From NCBI RefSeq assembly GCF_003265705.1, contig NW_020312827.1:14008120-14072119 (forward strand): a stretch of DNA of 64,000 nucleotides, written 5' to 3'. The notes under the pieces were generated by a model. That model saw nothing but the letters and a program-made list of their open reading frames with translations. It was not told the origin of the DNA and ran no database searches. Position numbers and translations under genes: made by a program. Below, piece after piece: positions 23,515-35,539 of this stretch. Every line of letters starts with the position of its first letter. Within the stretch, counting starts at the first letter, position 1. The DNA is from Callorhinus ursinus. Its lineage: Eukaryota > Chordata > Mammalia > Carnivora > Otariidae.

Positions 23515-23705
23515 ATAGGCTCTGAAGCCAGACTGTCTGTGTTTGACTTTGAGTGAGGAATTCCCTCTTTCTATGTTTCCATTTTCCTATCATGAAGTGG
23601 AAATAACAATGTTACTGTCTTCATAGAATGGAGATAAGCATTAAATTAGATCATATATGCAAAGCACTTAGGACAGTGTCTGGCACATAAGAGATGCTTA
23701 AAATA
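23515..23705 (+). mobile_element. MIR SINE inside the L2
   Basis: GGCTCTGAAGCCAGACTGTC, GCAAAGCACTTAGGACAGTG and GTCTGGCACATAAGAGATGC are well-kept MIR landmarks. Confidence 0.85.
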
Positions 23706-23871
23706 TCTTAGCCGTTGGAGCTGTGATTGTGGTTGTTGTGGTCGTCTCATATTCTCTTTGACCAGCGCATATTGTGCCCTGAGTATCCTTGCGGATTGGC
23801 TGCTGGAGGATCACTGAGATAATTGGATGTGGATAGAAGCAGCATAAATGGCAAGAGCCAACAGGTAGAGA

Positions 23872-24255
23872 GCTATCTCAGTCGGCTTTGGCTGCTATCA
23901 CAGAAATCCCACAGATTGGGTGGCTTACACAACAAACATTTATTTCTCATAGTTCTAGAGGCTGGGAAATCCAAGATCAAGATACCATAGATTCAGCGTC
24001 TGATGAGAGCCCCCTTTCTGATTTGCAGACAGCTGCTTTCTTGATTTGTCCTCATATGGCTGAGAGAGAGATCATCTTTCCAAGGTCTTTTTTATAAGGG
24101 CATCAATCCTACTCATGAGGTCTCCATCCTTATGACCTAATCATCTCCCAGAAGTCCCATCTCCTAACAGCATCATATTGGGGATTAGGGATTAGGTTTC
24201 AACATATGTATTTGCTGGAGCTGGGGGTACACAAAAATTTAGTCCCTAGCAAAAA
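23872..24255 (-). mobile_element. MaLR (MLT1-class) LTR
   Basis: GATTGGGTGGCTTACACAAC, TTCTAGAGGCTGGGAAATCC and AGGGATTAGGTTTCAACATA; it ends at TTTAGTCCCTAGC. Confidence 0.85.
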
Positions 24256-24559
24256 TAGAGCTCAAATGTCACCTTATCACGGAGGTCTTCCCTAACCACC
24301 CCTAAAATCCCTTCCCCCCTTCTCTTTTTCTCGATTTCCTATTGGGATACATGACAGTTCATTACCCCCTGATATATTATAAAATTATTTATGGTCTGCC
24401 TTTATTGTCAACCTCCAATCTGACTGTAAGTTCCACAAGAGCCAGAACTTTGTTCTGTTTGCTACTTTACCTCCAGAGCCTAGAATGGGGCTGGCGATGC
24501 CAGGTCTCAACAAATATTTGTTGACCAAAGGCATGGGTGTACGGTTCTGAGCCCAGGCT

Positions 24560-25640
24560 CCCATGGTCCTGTTCTCAGAGAAAAATGAGCAATGAACTTA
24601 AAAACAAAGAGTACCCGAAGATCCCTTTTTCAAACAAAAACTGTGACATACAGTAGCAGAGTCACACGTGACAATACATCCGGGGCAACGAAAACAGCCC
24701 TCTCCAGAACAAAGCAGTGGAGTATGGACTGGGTACAAGATGGCTCCAGTAACATCCACAGACTGTGCTGCTGGAAGCGGCCACAGTGGTAAGGCTGGGT
24801 GGTGAGCTGGCCCCAGGATAACGCGCAGACTTCGCAGATGGCAGGAGCAGAGCCTTGCGGGGGCAGAGCCGTGGGTCAGACCGCCTTAGCAGCTGATGCT
24901 GTTGTTTTCAGCTAGCAGATCATGGAGGCACTGACACCTCCTATAGATGGTGGTAGTGGCACCCCGGTGATGGGCACAAGCGCAGATGGCAGCCCCTGAG
25001 CTTTAGTGGCTGCGGACCCTTTAGTAGTGGAGCCCATGGGAGCGCCACAGTCACACCAGCCTGGAAATTCACCAGCAGCAGACACCACAAAATTCGCCAG
25101 CAGCAGACACCACGAAATTCGCCAGCAGCAGACACCACGAAATTCGCCAGCAGCAGACACCACGAAATTCACCAGCAGGAGATACCATGAAATTCGCCAG
25201 CCGCAGATACCACGAACCCGGCTCCAGAGAAGACTGGGTCAGCGACACATAGTACCCAGAAATGGTGTGTTCACCAGCACTCAGAGACACTCCACAGGAC
25301 CCACAGGAATAGCAGGAGGGTATCTTAGTGAGAGCTGAAGCCCCCGTTAACTGTGGAGGGGGCACAGAAATACTATTTGTTTTTGTGAAGAGAAAATTTG
25401 GATTAAACATTATGCTGGGCATCCTCTGTGATCTGTAACCACATTCCTGACTTGATCTCCTCTCAGCCTGTTTCTGTGCTTTCTGGGCTCTAGATACCAT
25501 CATCCTTCCCTGCTTTCTGTTCTCCCTGCCCTTCCAATAACTCTGTGACCTAAATCCTATTTAAATTCCTCTCGGCCAGAAGACCTAGAGCGGTGTCTGT
25601 CTTCGGACTGATACTCCTGACTGATACAAAGTGTACCTTG
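24560..25640. other. Unclassified ~1-kb segment carrying a minisatellite
   Basis: GC-rich, CpG-bearing DNA unlike its flanks. The right end (AGCGGTGTCTGTCTTCGGAC, then a repeated CTGATAC) looks LTR-like, but I cannot assign a family. Open frames cross it in both directions with no recognisable domain. Confidence 0.4.
25064..25213. repeat. 25-bp minisatellite, six copies
   Basis: Six head-to-tail 25-bp units starting at 25,064, 25,089, 25,114, 25,139, 25,164 and 25,189. The unit begins GAAATTCGCCAGCAGCAG. The inner units are nearly identical; units 5 and 6 carry shared changes (GATACCA). Confidence 0.97.
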
Positions 25641-25789
25641 TATTTGTTTCATGGTTTGTGGTTTTAAAAAAAAAATCTTTTGAATTATCTTATTTAAATT
25701 CTATAACAATTCTGTAAGGTTGAAAAGACAGGGATTACAGTGAACATTTTTGTATGGGGAATAGAAAAATGGACTAGCCGGAGCCTCAT

Positions 25790-25880
25790 GGCTGGGTCTA
25801 TCTTTTCTTCTCAACAGCTGAGTAATTTTGGCCAATTTAGTTCATCTTTCTATGCCTCCATTCCTTCCCCTGTAACATGA
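25790..25880 (+). mobile_element. MIR fragment
   Basis: CAGCTGAGTAATTTTGGCC followed by TTCATCTTTCTATGCCTCC and a decayed CTGTAACATGAA. Confidence 0.55.
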
Positions 25881-26069
25881 AGACTTTAGACTACAACCAT
25901 TAGCTTTCAAACAGCTTTTGCTGCAACTTGTGATAAAAAATATATTTTACATCACTACCCAGTACTTACATCTGCATGCATATAAAAAAACTAAGACTAG
26001 GGTTTCATAAAATAAGACCCTGGAGAAGTACAATGTATTCTGATGTTCTATTTTTTTAAACGCTCTTGG

Positions 26070-26428
26070 TAATTACTACGGACTGAATGCGTGACTTCCC
26101 CCAAAGTTCACATGTTGAAATCCTAACCCTTAATGTGATGGTATTTGGAGGTAGAGTCTTGCTGGTGATTGGATCACATGGGTGGAGACCTCATGAACAG
26201 GGTGAGTGCCCTTATAAAGAGACCTCAGGCAGTTCTCCCAGTCTCTTTGCACCATGTGAGGACATGCTAAGTCAGCAATCTGCAACCCAGTTGAAGAGCC
26301 TCACCAGAACCCAACTGTGCAGGCACCCTGATCTCAGAATTCCAGCCTCCAGAAATGTGAGAGACAAATTTCTGTTGTTTAAACCACCTTGAGTTTGCTA
26401 ATTTATTCTAGCAGCCTCAACAGACGAT
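26070..26428 (+). mobile_element. MaLR (MLT1-class) LTR
   Basis: GACTGAATGCGTGACTTCCC, CACATGTTGAAATCCTAACC, CTTATAAAGAGACCTC and the polyadenylation region ACAAATTTCTGTTGTTTAAA. Confidence 0.85.
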
Positions 26429-26439
26429 GATGGTGACCT

Positions 26440-28309
26440 ACTACTATATTGATTCCGCAACCCAAGTACTTGGGCAAGAAACGCCAGTTTCCTGAGTCTC
26501 CCTTCCCATCTGGAAAGTAGGAGAAATAATGCCCCCTCTATAGAGTTATTGATAGACGTAAGTAAGGATTGATTCTAGCTCAGGGTTTAGCCCAAGACTG
26601 ATGCTGGCTTTTATTCCTGGAACCCAACTGGCAGAACTAATCATACCTAGTACTGTGATTACATAAAAAATAAAGAACAGGCTATGAGAACAGTCTGGGG
26701 GTGGCAGGGGGAACCCTGAACCATTTACAGTACAAGAATACCAGCTCTGCCAGGGAGTTCAAAACCTCCCCTTCAGTTGCCAGGAATTCAGTGTAGAGAC
26801 ACTCACATGCTCGGGGGTCTGCAGGTGAGGAGAAACAGCTCGTGTTGGAAAAGGTTGTAATACCATCAAGTAGCAAGCCAGTGTAAGTAAGTGAGAGAGT
26901 AGCCTTATTCTGTCTATGCATCCGTCCCACTGGGGTCCTCTACAGTCAAAATGTCTTTACGAGTTTCCAGTTGCCACATGCCCGCCTTCCATTTTAAAGC
27001 AATGCGCCTTCAATAGTTTTGCTCTCTAAGAGGCAGTGAGCAAATTAAATTTTTATAAATCAGCTACCGTGCCCCCACTGGCTTAAATGATAACTTGCAG
27101 AGGTTTTTGTTTTTAATTCCTGATTTGTTTTCGACCCTAATGCTTAATTGAAAGTCTCTCTGCTATCTCTACCCTGCCTGCAACCAGAGTTCTGAGTTGA
27201 GAAAAATAGAAGGTATACCAGCAGTTTACACAGAAATGGAATTTATTAAAGGAGATGAGATTGCTTACAGAAATCCCTGGAGGGCTAGAGTCAGGCTAAA
27301 TAAGAGTTGATGAACATGGGAGCCAGGCTGCAGGGCAGCTAAGGCAAGGACATGGTCCCTATCACTGGATACAGAGACTACGTATGGCTGCCACATCTTA
27401 CCCCAGGTTCTGGATGCCAGACCTCTCCCTCCTGCTCCCTCCAGCTTATTGAAAGCTGGATTCCTTCATTGCCCTGTCATCTGAAAATTGGATTCTGGGA
27501 AACAGCTGTTTCCTCCCATTGCTTTCTTCCAAATTAAAGTGTCACGTGGGTACATCGGATTGGAGAAGTCAAGATCACGTGTCTGCACCCTACCTGCAAG
27601 GGCAGTTGGAAAAGGGAGGATGGCTTTTATTTGGCTTGTGGGGGGAGGGATTTATATTTTAGGATATTCTCCCCCAAATGCTGGATGGTCATAACCCCCC
27701 ACCATTATTTACTATACGCTATCTTTACACCATCCCTCTGTCAGTGTAAGCAAAGATTTCTGAAGTAGATTTGTTTAGCTACTTAGTAAGCATCTACAGT
27801 GAAACCAGAAGTGTGTTTGGTGCTGTGTGGAAGCTTATGTGTATAGCAATTTCAAACATGGAATCTACATTGGAAGGATTTTATAATTTAGCTGAAAAAA
27901 GAAAAAGAAAAAATAGACCACTAGATTATAACCAAGATTGGCAAGTCATGGCTGAGTAGACCTTTGGACATTCAGGAGGACAGTCTCTGGAGACTTTGGA
28001 GTCCCCAAATTTGCAAATACATATAATGTGTTCACTGAGAATCCTGTTTTGACATGTTTCCTATGCATATCCTCACTGCCTTTTCAATTTTCATTTATAT
28101 TTTCTCTTAATCTAGTGCCCTTTTAAAACAAAGAAACAGTTTGCTTCATTGTCTAAGAATACATGAAACAATGACCAGAGATCCATGAAGGAAGTTGAGA
28201 TGAGAATGCTGGTGACCAGCTAGGTGTTCTCAGTAGTAGAGTCAATTAGGATAAAAAAAAATGGTGCTTAAATTAGTGAAAGAAGGTCAGGGAAGTTTCA
28301 TTGGAGAAA
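26440..28309. other. MIR-like start, then unique sequence
   Basis: 26,440-26,610 is probably a MIR (CATCTGGAAAGTAGGAGAAA). The rest has no gene. 27,000-27,140 is AT-rich with TAATTGAAAG-type homeobox-like sites. Confidence 0.4.
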
Positions 28310-28820
28310 GCAAAAAATCCAGACTCCTTCAATGCATTATAAGACATTGTATGATCTGGCCCTTACCAATCCTCTGGGCTCATCTCTGTTATTCTTCCCT
28401 TCATTCAGCCCCCCTGGCCTCCTCTCTGTTCCTCCAGTGTAGCTAGTTTTCCTGCCTTAGGGCCTTAGCACTTGCTGTTCCCTCGACCTGGAATGATCTT
28501 CTCCCCTGAACTTTGCATGCTAGTTCCTTCTCTCATTCAGGTCTCAGATAAAATGGTGCCTTCTCTAAGAGAGCCTTCTCTAAACCCAAGGATAAAGGCC
28601 ACGCCCCTCCCTCTGCTCTCCAGCACATCTTGTTTTGTTTCTTTAAGCATGGTTACCATTATCATCAGCTACCTCATTTATTTGTTTCCAATTAATTGTT
28701 GGTCTTCTCCTCCCAAAACATAAGATCCATGAGCAGAAATCCTGTCTGACTCACTCACCGCACCCAGGACGGCATGTGACATACGTTAGGTACTCAGTAA
28801 TTATGGACTAAATGAATGAG
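28310..28820 (+). mobile_element. L2 LINE 3' end
   Basis: TTGTATGATCTGGCCCTTAC, CTTAGCACTTGCTGTTCCCT, CCTTCTCTAAACCCAAGG and the tail GTACTCAGTAATTATGGAC. Confidence 0.85.
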
Positions 28821-29059
28821 TTAAATCTTTAAGGATAAATAAGAGTTTGTAAAGAAGAACAATATGGGCAGGCATCCTAGTCTGAGAGAAAGACGAGCGA
28901 ATGTAATCGGCACTGAGGAATAAAAACAGCTTTGTACTGTGTGGAAGTGGCCAACGTAGCCGGGAACAGGTAAGGAGACCCCTGCGTGCTGTGCCACAGA
29001 GGGGAACTCATTCCTGCAGGGAGCGAGGGGGTGATTGGAAGGTTCTAACCACAGGTGAA

Positions 29060-29420
29060 AGTATACTGAGACGGGAGCACGACGTGTGCAGACTAAAGCT
29101 GCAGGGATGAAGATGAGGGAAGGAGAGGCACTTAACAGCAGGCTAAAGACCTTGTGTTGGGTCTGCTGCAGACTTTTTAAGAAAGCCAGGTGGTCATCTG
29201 GGTTTGCAAACACTGTCTCGGGTGGCGTGGATGCATTGTGGCAGGGAGGAACTAGACTCAAGGAGAGTACTTGAAGAGTTTTATAGATCTCAGGCAATAT
29301 GTCACTAGGTTGTCGACAAAGATGACATAATTAACAATGACCAATAAGGAGCCAAGAGACATTTTAAAGACGCAATAGGACTTGGTGATAGATTGGCTGT
29401 GGGGGTCCAAGGAAATGGTC
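29060..29420 (-). mobile_element. L2 LINE remnant
   Basis: Antisense L2-like text (GGCTAAAGACCTTGTGTTGG ... GACTTGGTGATAGATTGGCT). Confidence 0.55.
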
Positions 29421-29439
29421 GGGTTTCGGTGAGAGCCCT

Positions 29440-29650
29440 CTTCTCGACTGCAGACTGCTGTGTCCTGGCTGTATCCTCACAGTGGGAAGAGAGCTACAGA
29501 GCTCTTATAAGGGCGCTAATCTGATTCATGAGGTCCCCATTCTCATGAACTAATTACCTCCCACATACCGCACATCCTCATGCCATCACATTGGCATTCA
29601 ACATATGAATTTGGAGGGAACGCAAAAATCTGGTGCATCGCAGTGGCCTT
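29440..29650 (-). mobile_element. MaLR LTR, truncated
   Basis: CTTATAAGGGCGCTAATCTG, TGAACTAATTACCTCCCACA and ATTCAACATATGAATTTGGA. The 3' half of the LTR is missing. Confidence 0.75.
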
Positions 29651-29961
29651 GACCGTCCCTTTCCCCCCCAGCCGCTGCCTGTCCTTCGAGGTTGGTTCTC
29701 CAGCCATCTCATCATTTCCAGGCTGCATCTCATATCCTTGTGAATCACCCTCACTCGAGTTAGCCAGGCTTGATTTCTGTTGTTCACAGCCAGGAACCCT
29801 GACTGGCTCAGCACCTAATAAACTGAAGAGACTTAGGAAAGGAGATCCAGAACAAAAACAAATGAATGAAACCAAGATATTTGGATTGTTACTTGACTAT
29901 TTTGAAGTAGTGAAGACAGACAGATAAGCTTTCTTCTGAGTATATAGTAGTTGCAACCTAC

Positions 29962-30156
29962 TTTTTTTTTCCCCAGAGACAGAGAGTACAGGGTAGGGGG
30001 TGGGGGAAGGGCAGAGGGAGAGGGAGAGAGAGAATCTCAAGCAGACTCTGCTGAGCACAGAGCCCGACACCGGGCTCGATCTCAGGACCCTGAGATCATG
30101 ACCTGAGCCAGGATCAAGAGTCAGACGCTCAAAAGCCTGAGTCACCCAAGCACCCC
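29962..30156 (-). mobile_element. Can-SINE
   Basis: Poly-T, a purine-rich body, CTCGATCTCAGGACCCTGAG and the head GTCACCCAAGCACCCC. The TSD is not clear. Confidence 0.85.
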
Positions 30157-30789
30157 GCAACTGCGTTTTAACGGGCTCCCAAGCAGAAACCGCTACATTC
30201 AGAATGAATACTACCAAAAAGCACTGAAGTAATAGTAAGATGCCAGTACCTCCTGCCCCACTACCCCCCATATTCCTGTGGTTTAAACCAGAGGAACAAT
30301 CTCCAAGTCATGCATAGGACGGATACTGATATATGCCCAGCAAATAGCTGAGATTTCATTCGAAAGTCATAGGAGGCCCTCAGAGATAATAGCGGGGCTG
30401 TTATATAGCAGTTAAGAGAGACAAATTGCTACAGAATATGGAAGTCAAACTATTTTATTGAAAGAACTGCTTAACTGATACAGCATGTAATAGGACATAT
30501 CCTCCCGGATTTAAAGAAATGTAGATCATAGGACTCATATGGTGAGGTCATCTGCAAATCAAGTTTCTAGACAGCATTTTTGGAAAATGACTCATGTTAC
30601 CAGGAAGGGCTATGGTACAAAGGACAGCCTGCCTGATCCCTGAAGGGCGTTCCGCTTGTCAGGAAACAAAGCTCGGGTAGACCGATCACATGTTATCTAT
30701 AAAACACTGCTTTGTGCCGACCTCCCAGCCGTGGGGGAAAAGAAGAAACTTAGAGACCATGATAAAAAAATCTGGTGGTGGTGGAGGTG
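30157..30789. other. Unique sequence, nothing recognised
   Basis: No repeat or gene seen. Confidence 0.4.
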
Positions 30790-31502
30790 GAGGAGGGTCG
30801 GAACCCCAGAATCCGACCACTTCTCATCTCCTCCAGTGCCATCTCTCACCTGGGGTCTCTGCAATGGCTTTCTGTCTCCTTATTTTCCCTCTTTAGGGCC
30901 TGTTCTCGTCGCAGCAGCTAGAGTGATCCTTTTAAAACCAAAGTCCTAATTATGTTCCTAAGCAGAACTCAGCAATGATGCCCCGCCCACGCAGAAAAGC
31001 CCTCGCAGTGGCTTACAAGACCGTATGATGTGTCAACATCTGCCTCCACTCTCCTACACACGCGCACACGCATCTTTGGCCTCACCTTGTGCTCCTCTTC
31101 CACTCACTCACTTCAGCCAGACTGGTCTGCTTGCTGCTCTTGAACAACACCAAGCATGTTCCTGTCTTAAGGTCTTCGCCTGAGCTGTTCCCTCTGCCCG
31201 GAACGCTCTTCCCTAGGACACCCACTTAGCTGACTCCCTCAAGCTTCCTGAAGTCTGTGCTCAAATGTCACCTCCTCCACAAGGCCTATCTGCATCCTCT
31301 CTATTTAAAATTGCAACTTGCTGCTTCCCTTCCACACTTCTCCTTTGTTGCTACATTTATTGACTATTGTCTGTCTCCCCTGCTAGAACCTAAGCCCCAT
31401 AATTACAAGGATTTTTGCGTGTTTTTCCCACTACTACATCTCCATAGCCTAGATCAGTACTTAGCATTTAGTGGATGCTCAATAAATGTTTATTGACTAA
31501 AT
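30790..31502 (+). mobile_element. L2 LINE 3' end
   Basis: CATCTCTCACCTGGGGTCTC, CTGTTCCCTCTGCCCGGAAC, GTGCTCAAATGTCACCTCCT and ATGCTCAATAAATGTTTATT, in consensus order. Confidence 0.88.
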
Positions 31503-31557
31503 GTCTCAGGGGTGAAGTAAGTTTCTGCTGGGCAGAAAACAGTCTTCCCGAGTTTCT

Positions 31558-31764
31558 TTCTTTTTTTTAAAAGATTTTATTTATTTATTTGAGAGAGAGA
31601 ATGAGAGAGAGAGAGAGAGAGCATGAGAGGAGGGAGGGTCAGAGGGAGAAGCAGACTCCCCGCTGAGCAGGGAGCCCAATGTGGGAATCGATCCCGGGAC
31701 TCCAGGATCATGCATGACCTGAGCCGAAGGCAGTCGCTTAACCAACTGAGCCACCCAGGCGCCC
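31558..31764 (-). mobile_element. Can-SINE
   Basis: Perfect 15-bp TSD TCTTCCCGAGTTTCT (31,543-31,557; 31,765-31,779). Contains a (GA)n stretch. A small CATG duplication lies in the B-box side. Confidence 0.95.
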
Positions 31765-31779
31765 TCTTCCCGAGTTTCT

Positions 31780-33204
31780 AAAACTCTAAGCCCATGAGCA
31801 AGAGGAAGGATAGGGTGTAGACAAAATGCGTGGGAGAAACTTGAAAGGGGGAAGGATTCTTTCCTACCCACATAACTAGAAAAACATCTGAGGGGGTTGA
31901 AGGAAACTGATGAAACTGAGTTTGGTGAGTTCTAGAGAATGAACCCTTCATTTTGCCTCATGGGCAGAGTCCCAGGGAAACCTCAAGACCCCGATGCCTG
32001 GTGCTGCTGCCTCTGTGCAGAGGGGATGAGAAACAGCCTCTCCGAGAGATACATACCCAGGAGGGGGTGGAGCAGCAGAGAGGGGTGCGGGACTGAGGAC
32101 AGCCCCGTGGACAGGAGGAGAGAGGTCTCAGCAGCAGCCTGTGTGCCCAGATGTCCCCTCCCCACACAGGTCGTCTGTAATCGCCCCCCACCAACACCTT
32201 CACATAACCCTGAGAAAGTGCAGTGATCCCTAAAGACTGATTGGATTTTCCCACCACCCCACTGGGATAAAGATGGAAATTTGAGTTCTGTAAAAATAAA
32301 ATTCTATTTCCTGCACGCCAGAGCTCCAACCTGCCTCATTTTATGTCATGTCAAAATGATTACTAATATTTCAAGGAATGGAATGAATTTCAAAGACAGT
32401 TTGGTCATGTGCCAGGCAGAGTCTAACTTTGTCCCCGGGAGTCTGGGACAGGCACTGTGTTTTCTCTGCTGACCTTGGGTGCACTTCTGCAGGGAAATTA
32501 GAGAAGCATTAGGTGGCTGCACACAGCTGAGTAATTGCCATGGCAACCGAAGGCCCATCACCTGAGCTTTGTTCAAACTGCTTTATCAGGAGTGAATTGT
32601 TGCACCCAAGCTCAGAAAATGGAAGGTGGAAAATTCATCCTCTCGCTCTCTTTCTCGTCCTTTCTTGTGTTTTGGTACTGGAGTTCTAAAAGTGGCCCGT
32701 CCCGTCTCTTCCTAAAATTATTCTGAATGCCTTTTTATTTCCATCTCTGATTTGTGGTCTGATTCATGGATCCTTGCACTTGATGAGGTGAGGGATTGGG
32801 ATAGAATGAGCACACAGCAGTTCCCTCGGGGGTCACCCTGCCATGTCGCACGTTGGAAGGCTGGCAGAATGACGATGTGTCCCCGAAGAGGGCACAATAG
32901 AGCAAGCACATCTCTGGTCTATTGAAGGGGATCCATGACCCTGTCATTCTGTTGTCTGGTTAGAGAAATTGTCATGTCAGGCTGTTTCTGGACATGGACT
33001 TGTGTTAATGAATAAATGATGACTTGCCCAGATCCTTGTGGGTTTTCTTTCTCTCTGATCTGTCATTTAAAGTAGAAGACTGTAAACATGAAATCGTGTG
33101 GAATACAGTTCAAGTGATGGGTTCCTAGGTTGCTATGGTGATCACCCTGCTACGAATCAATGTCCCTTCTAAAAACAGTTCTAACACCTTAATAAGCCTC
33201 AGCA
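31780..33204. other. Unique intergenic DNA
   Basis: 1.4 kb without a recognised repeat. Holds the palindromic X-box-like site at 32,535. No exon evidence. Confidence 0.45.
32534..32547. promoter_or_regulatory. Candidate RFX X-box palindrome
   Basis: ATTGCCATGGCAAC contains the perfect palindrome TTGCCATGGCAA. It matches the RFX consensus at all but the first base. Confidence 0.4.
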
Positions 33205-33585
33205 TCAACCACAGAGCATGCCTATAAGGTTTATGCCTGGGACCTTCCCCAGGACCTGATTCAGTAGAGATGGATATAGGGCCTAGGAATTGCGGGTTTT
33301 TAAAAATTTTTTAATTTAAATTCAATTAGCCAACGTTTAGGACATCTTTAGTTTTTGATAAAATGTTCAATGATTCATTAGTTGCGTATAACACCCAGTG
33401 CTCATCACATCACGTGCCCTCCTTAGTGCCCATCACCCATTTATCCCATCCCCCCCCACCTCCCTTTCTGCCACCTGCAGTTTGTTTCCCAGAGTCAGGA
33501 GTCTCATATGGTTTTTAAAAAGCACACCCTCCCCAGGGAGATTCTCATTCAGATGGGCTTCACACCACACTATAAGAAACACAGT
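33205..33585. mobile_element. MER5-type hAT fragment split by an L1
   Basis: GACCTGATTCAGTAGAGATG lies left of the L1. AAAAAGCACACCCTCCCCAG and GGAGATTCTCATTCAGATGG lie right of it, consecutive in MER5. Confidence 0.7.
33307..33509 (-). mobile_element. Carnivore L1 3' end, severely 5'-truncated
   Basis: 12-bp TSD GGTTTTTAAAAA (33,295-33,306; 33,510-33,521). Antisense 3' UTR: TAACACCCAGTGCTCATCAC, AGTGCCCATCACCCATTTAT. Confidence 0.9.
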
Positions 33586-34611
33586 GCACCCAGAAGCTTT
33601 CCCCACGAGTAAGGTTAAGCTCTTATAAGCAGTGTCTGGGTACAGGTTTGGTGACATGCCAGTGAGTCTCAGCTGACTTGGGGTAGGAAAATGTGGCTGC
33701 AGTAGGGTCTGCTACTTAATTGGGTGCTCTTGAGCTAGTTACATATCTGGAATGCTTATGAGTGAGTACCTGATACGAAACTACTACACCCTGAATATCA
33801 AACATAGGCACAGGCAAAGTTAATTCCAGACTGGCTCATATTAAAATAGACGTTACTTTTGCAAAAACCTTGTAATAATGATTTGGGAGAGAAGATTCCC
33901 ATTCTTGTGTGAAAAGAAAGCCCAATCTCCTGGAGATGCTGAGATTGCATAAAAAATGGATTTTCTCTCTTCACATCTCCAGAGCTGCTGTAATAAGTCA
34001 TATAGGTTTTATGGAAACTTTTGTTACTATGCCGTAAGGGTACATACATACATGTGTATTTTGGGTGAAAGACATAAAATCATTACGTATATGGTTATAT
34101 TGGGCTGCAGAGTAGTGGATGAAATTGAATTAATTGTTGGAATTTAATTAAACCCGTTGCTAATTATTCCTTGAAAAAGAGCAACCTGTGGGTCAATTAT
34201 ATCATATAGACAAAATTAGTGGTTTTAAAAAGAAAAGAAAAAATTGGATCATAGAATTTTAGGTTGGAAAAGCCCTAAGAGATGCTCCATTCCTATGATT
34301 TACACTCACAGATTTTGATTGTCACACCTGGGCAAAATTCTCAGCACCACCTGGATTCTTGCACTGTTCTGGGTTTTACCGTGCTGATAATAATTTGAAA
34401 TGGATCCACTATCTTTGTCATTTAGACTGTTTGCTGCTTCTTCATTTTTCAGTATTTGGATTTGACTTCTACAAGTACATTTCAAACTCTGTTTTGCTTT
34501 CTTGTTTGTTTTGCTTTAGAGAATGGGGTCAGATGGAGGGAGTTGTTTGAAGTAACAGAAAAACAAGCTGATACCAGGACTTTAGAAAAAAAAAAATGTA
34601 GGGGATAATAA
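33586..34611. other. Unique sequence, AT-rich
   Basis: No gene or repeat family recognised. Confidence 0.4.
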
Positions 34612-34995
34612 GGCAAGATTAGCTCTGCTGCTATAACAAAATACATACACTAGGTGGCTTAAAGAACAGGTATTTATTTCCTACAGTTCTTGAGGTTGGG
34701 AAGTCCAAAATTAAGGTGCCGGCAGATTCCATTAATGGCGAGGGCCCTCCTCCTGGCACATAAGCATGCCTTCTCACTGTGTGCTCACATGGCTGAGAGA
34801 GAGAGAGTGTGTGTGTTTTAGTGTCTCTTGCTCTTCCTATAAGGGCACTAATCCCATTATGGGGGTTCCATCCTCATGACCTCATTTAACCTAGTCACCT
34901 CCCAAATGCCCCACCTCCAAATACTATCATATTGGGTGGTTAAGACTTCCACATATGAATTTGGGGGGGAGCACAAACATTCAGTCTGTAACAAT
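34612..34995 (-). mobile_element. MaLR (MLT1-class) LTR
   Basis: CTGCTGCTATAACAAAATAC, TTTATTTCCTACAGTTCTTG, CTTCCACATATGAATTTGGG and ACATTCAGTCTGTAACA. Confidence 0.87.
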
Positions 34996-35023
34996 GGCCT
35001 TGCACAAAAAGCGTTCAACATGG

Positions 35024-35219
35024 GGGCGCCCGGGGTGGCTCAGTCGGTTAAGCATCTGCCTTCGGCTCAGGTCATGATCTCAGGGTCCTGGGACCGAGCC
35101 CCACATTGGGCTCCCTGCTCAGCAGGGAGTCTGCTTCTCCCTCTCCCTCTGCCCCTCCACCTCATGCTTGCATTCTCTCTCTCTCTCAAATAAATAAAAT
35201 CTTAAAAAAAAAAAAAAAG
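35024..35219 (+). mobile_element. Can-SINE
   Basis: TSD AAAGCGTTCAACATGG (35,008-35,023) with one mismatch at 35,220-35,235. The head has CGCCCGGGGTGGCTCAGTCG. Confidence 0.95.
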
Positions 35220-35539
35220 AAAGCATTCAACATGGCTCAGCAGACCTGTTTCCCTGGGCGATGGTTGTTTTGAGGCAGGCCTTTCAACATTGTGAGCAAT
35301 GTCCTCCTCTGAGACATAAAGGGGAGGGACTAAACACTTTGTGCAAGGTCTTCTGGCTGCAAAATGCTATGACTCCATGAGCAGCTAGTACCTGGCCCCT
35401 GGTAGTCACTCCAAAAACATGCGTGAATGAATGATTACATGGATTAGGTGCCCATAAAGAGAAAGAAATACCTGGGCCTCCATGAGCATCCAGAGCCTGT
35501 ATCAAAATTCACACTTTTGAGATAAGAGAAATAATCCAG

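Larger units (their letters stand above)
21400..24530 (+). mobile_element. L2 LINE 3' half, split by later insertions
   Basis: L2 text is visible in pieces: 21,400-22,300 (GTGTCCAGCTGCCTCCTCAA), 22,882-22,964 (TGGCCACCAAGGCCTTGCGG), 23,351-23,505 (CCACTCCAGCCACACTGGCA) and 24,256-24,530 (AGCTCAAATGTCACCTTATC ... AACAAATATTTGTTGACC, the L2 3' end). The interruptions are an L1, two MaLR LTRs and a MIR. Confidence 0.75.

Noticed and set aside
25064..25213. CRISPR-like array
   Set aside because: Direct 25-bp units abut without spacers, in a mammalian genome. It is a minisatellite.
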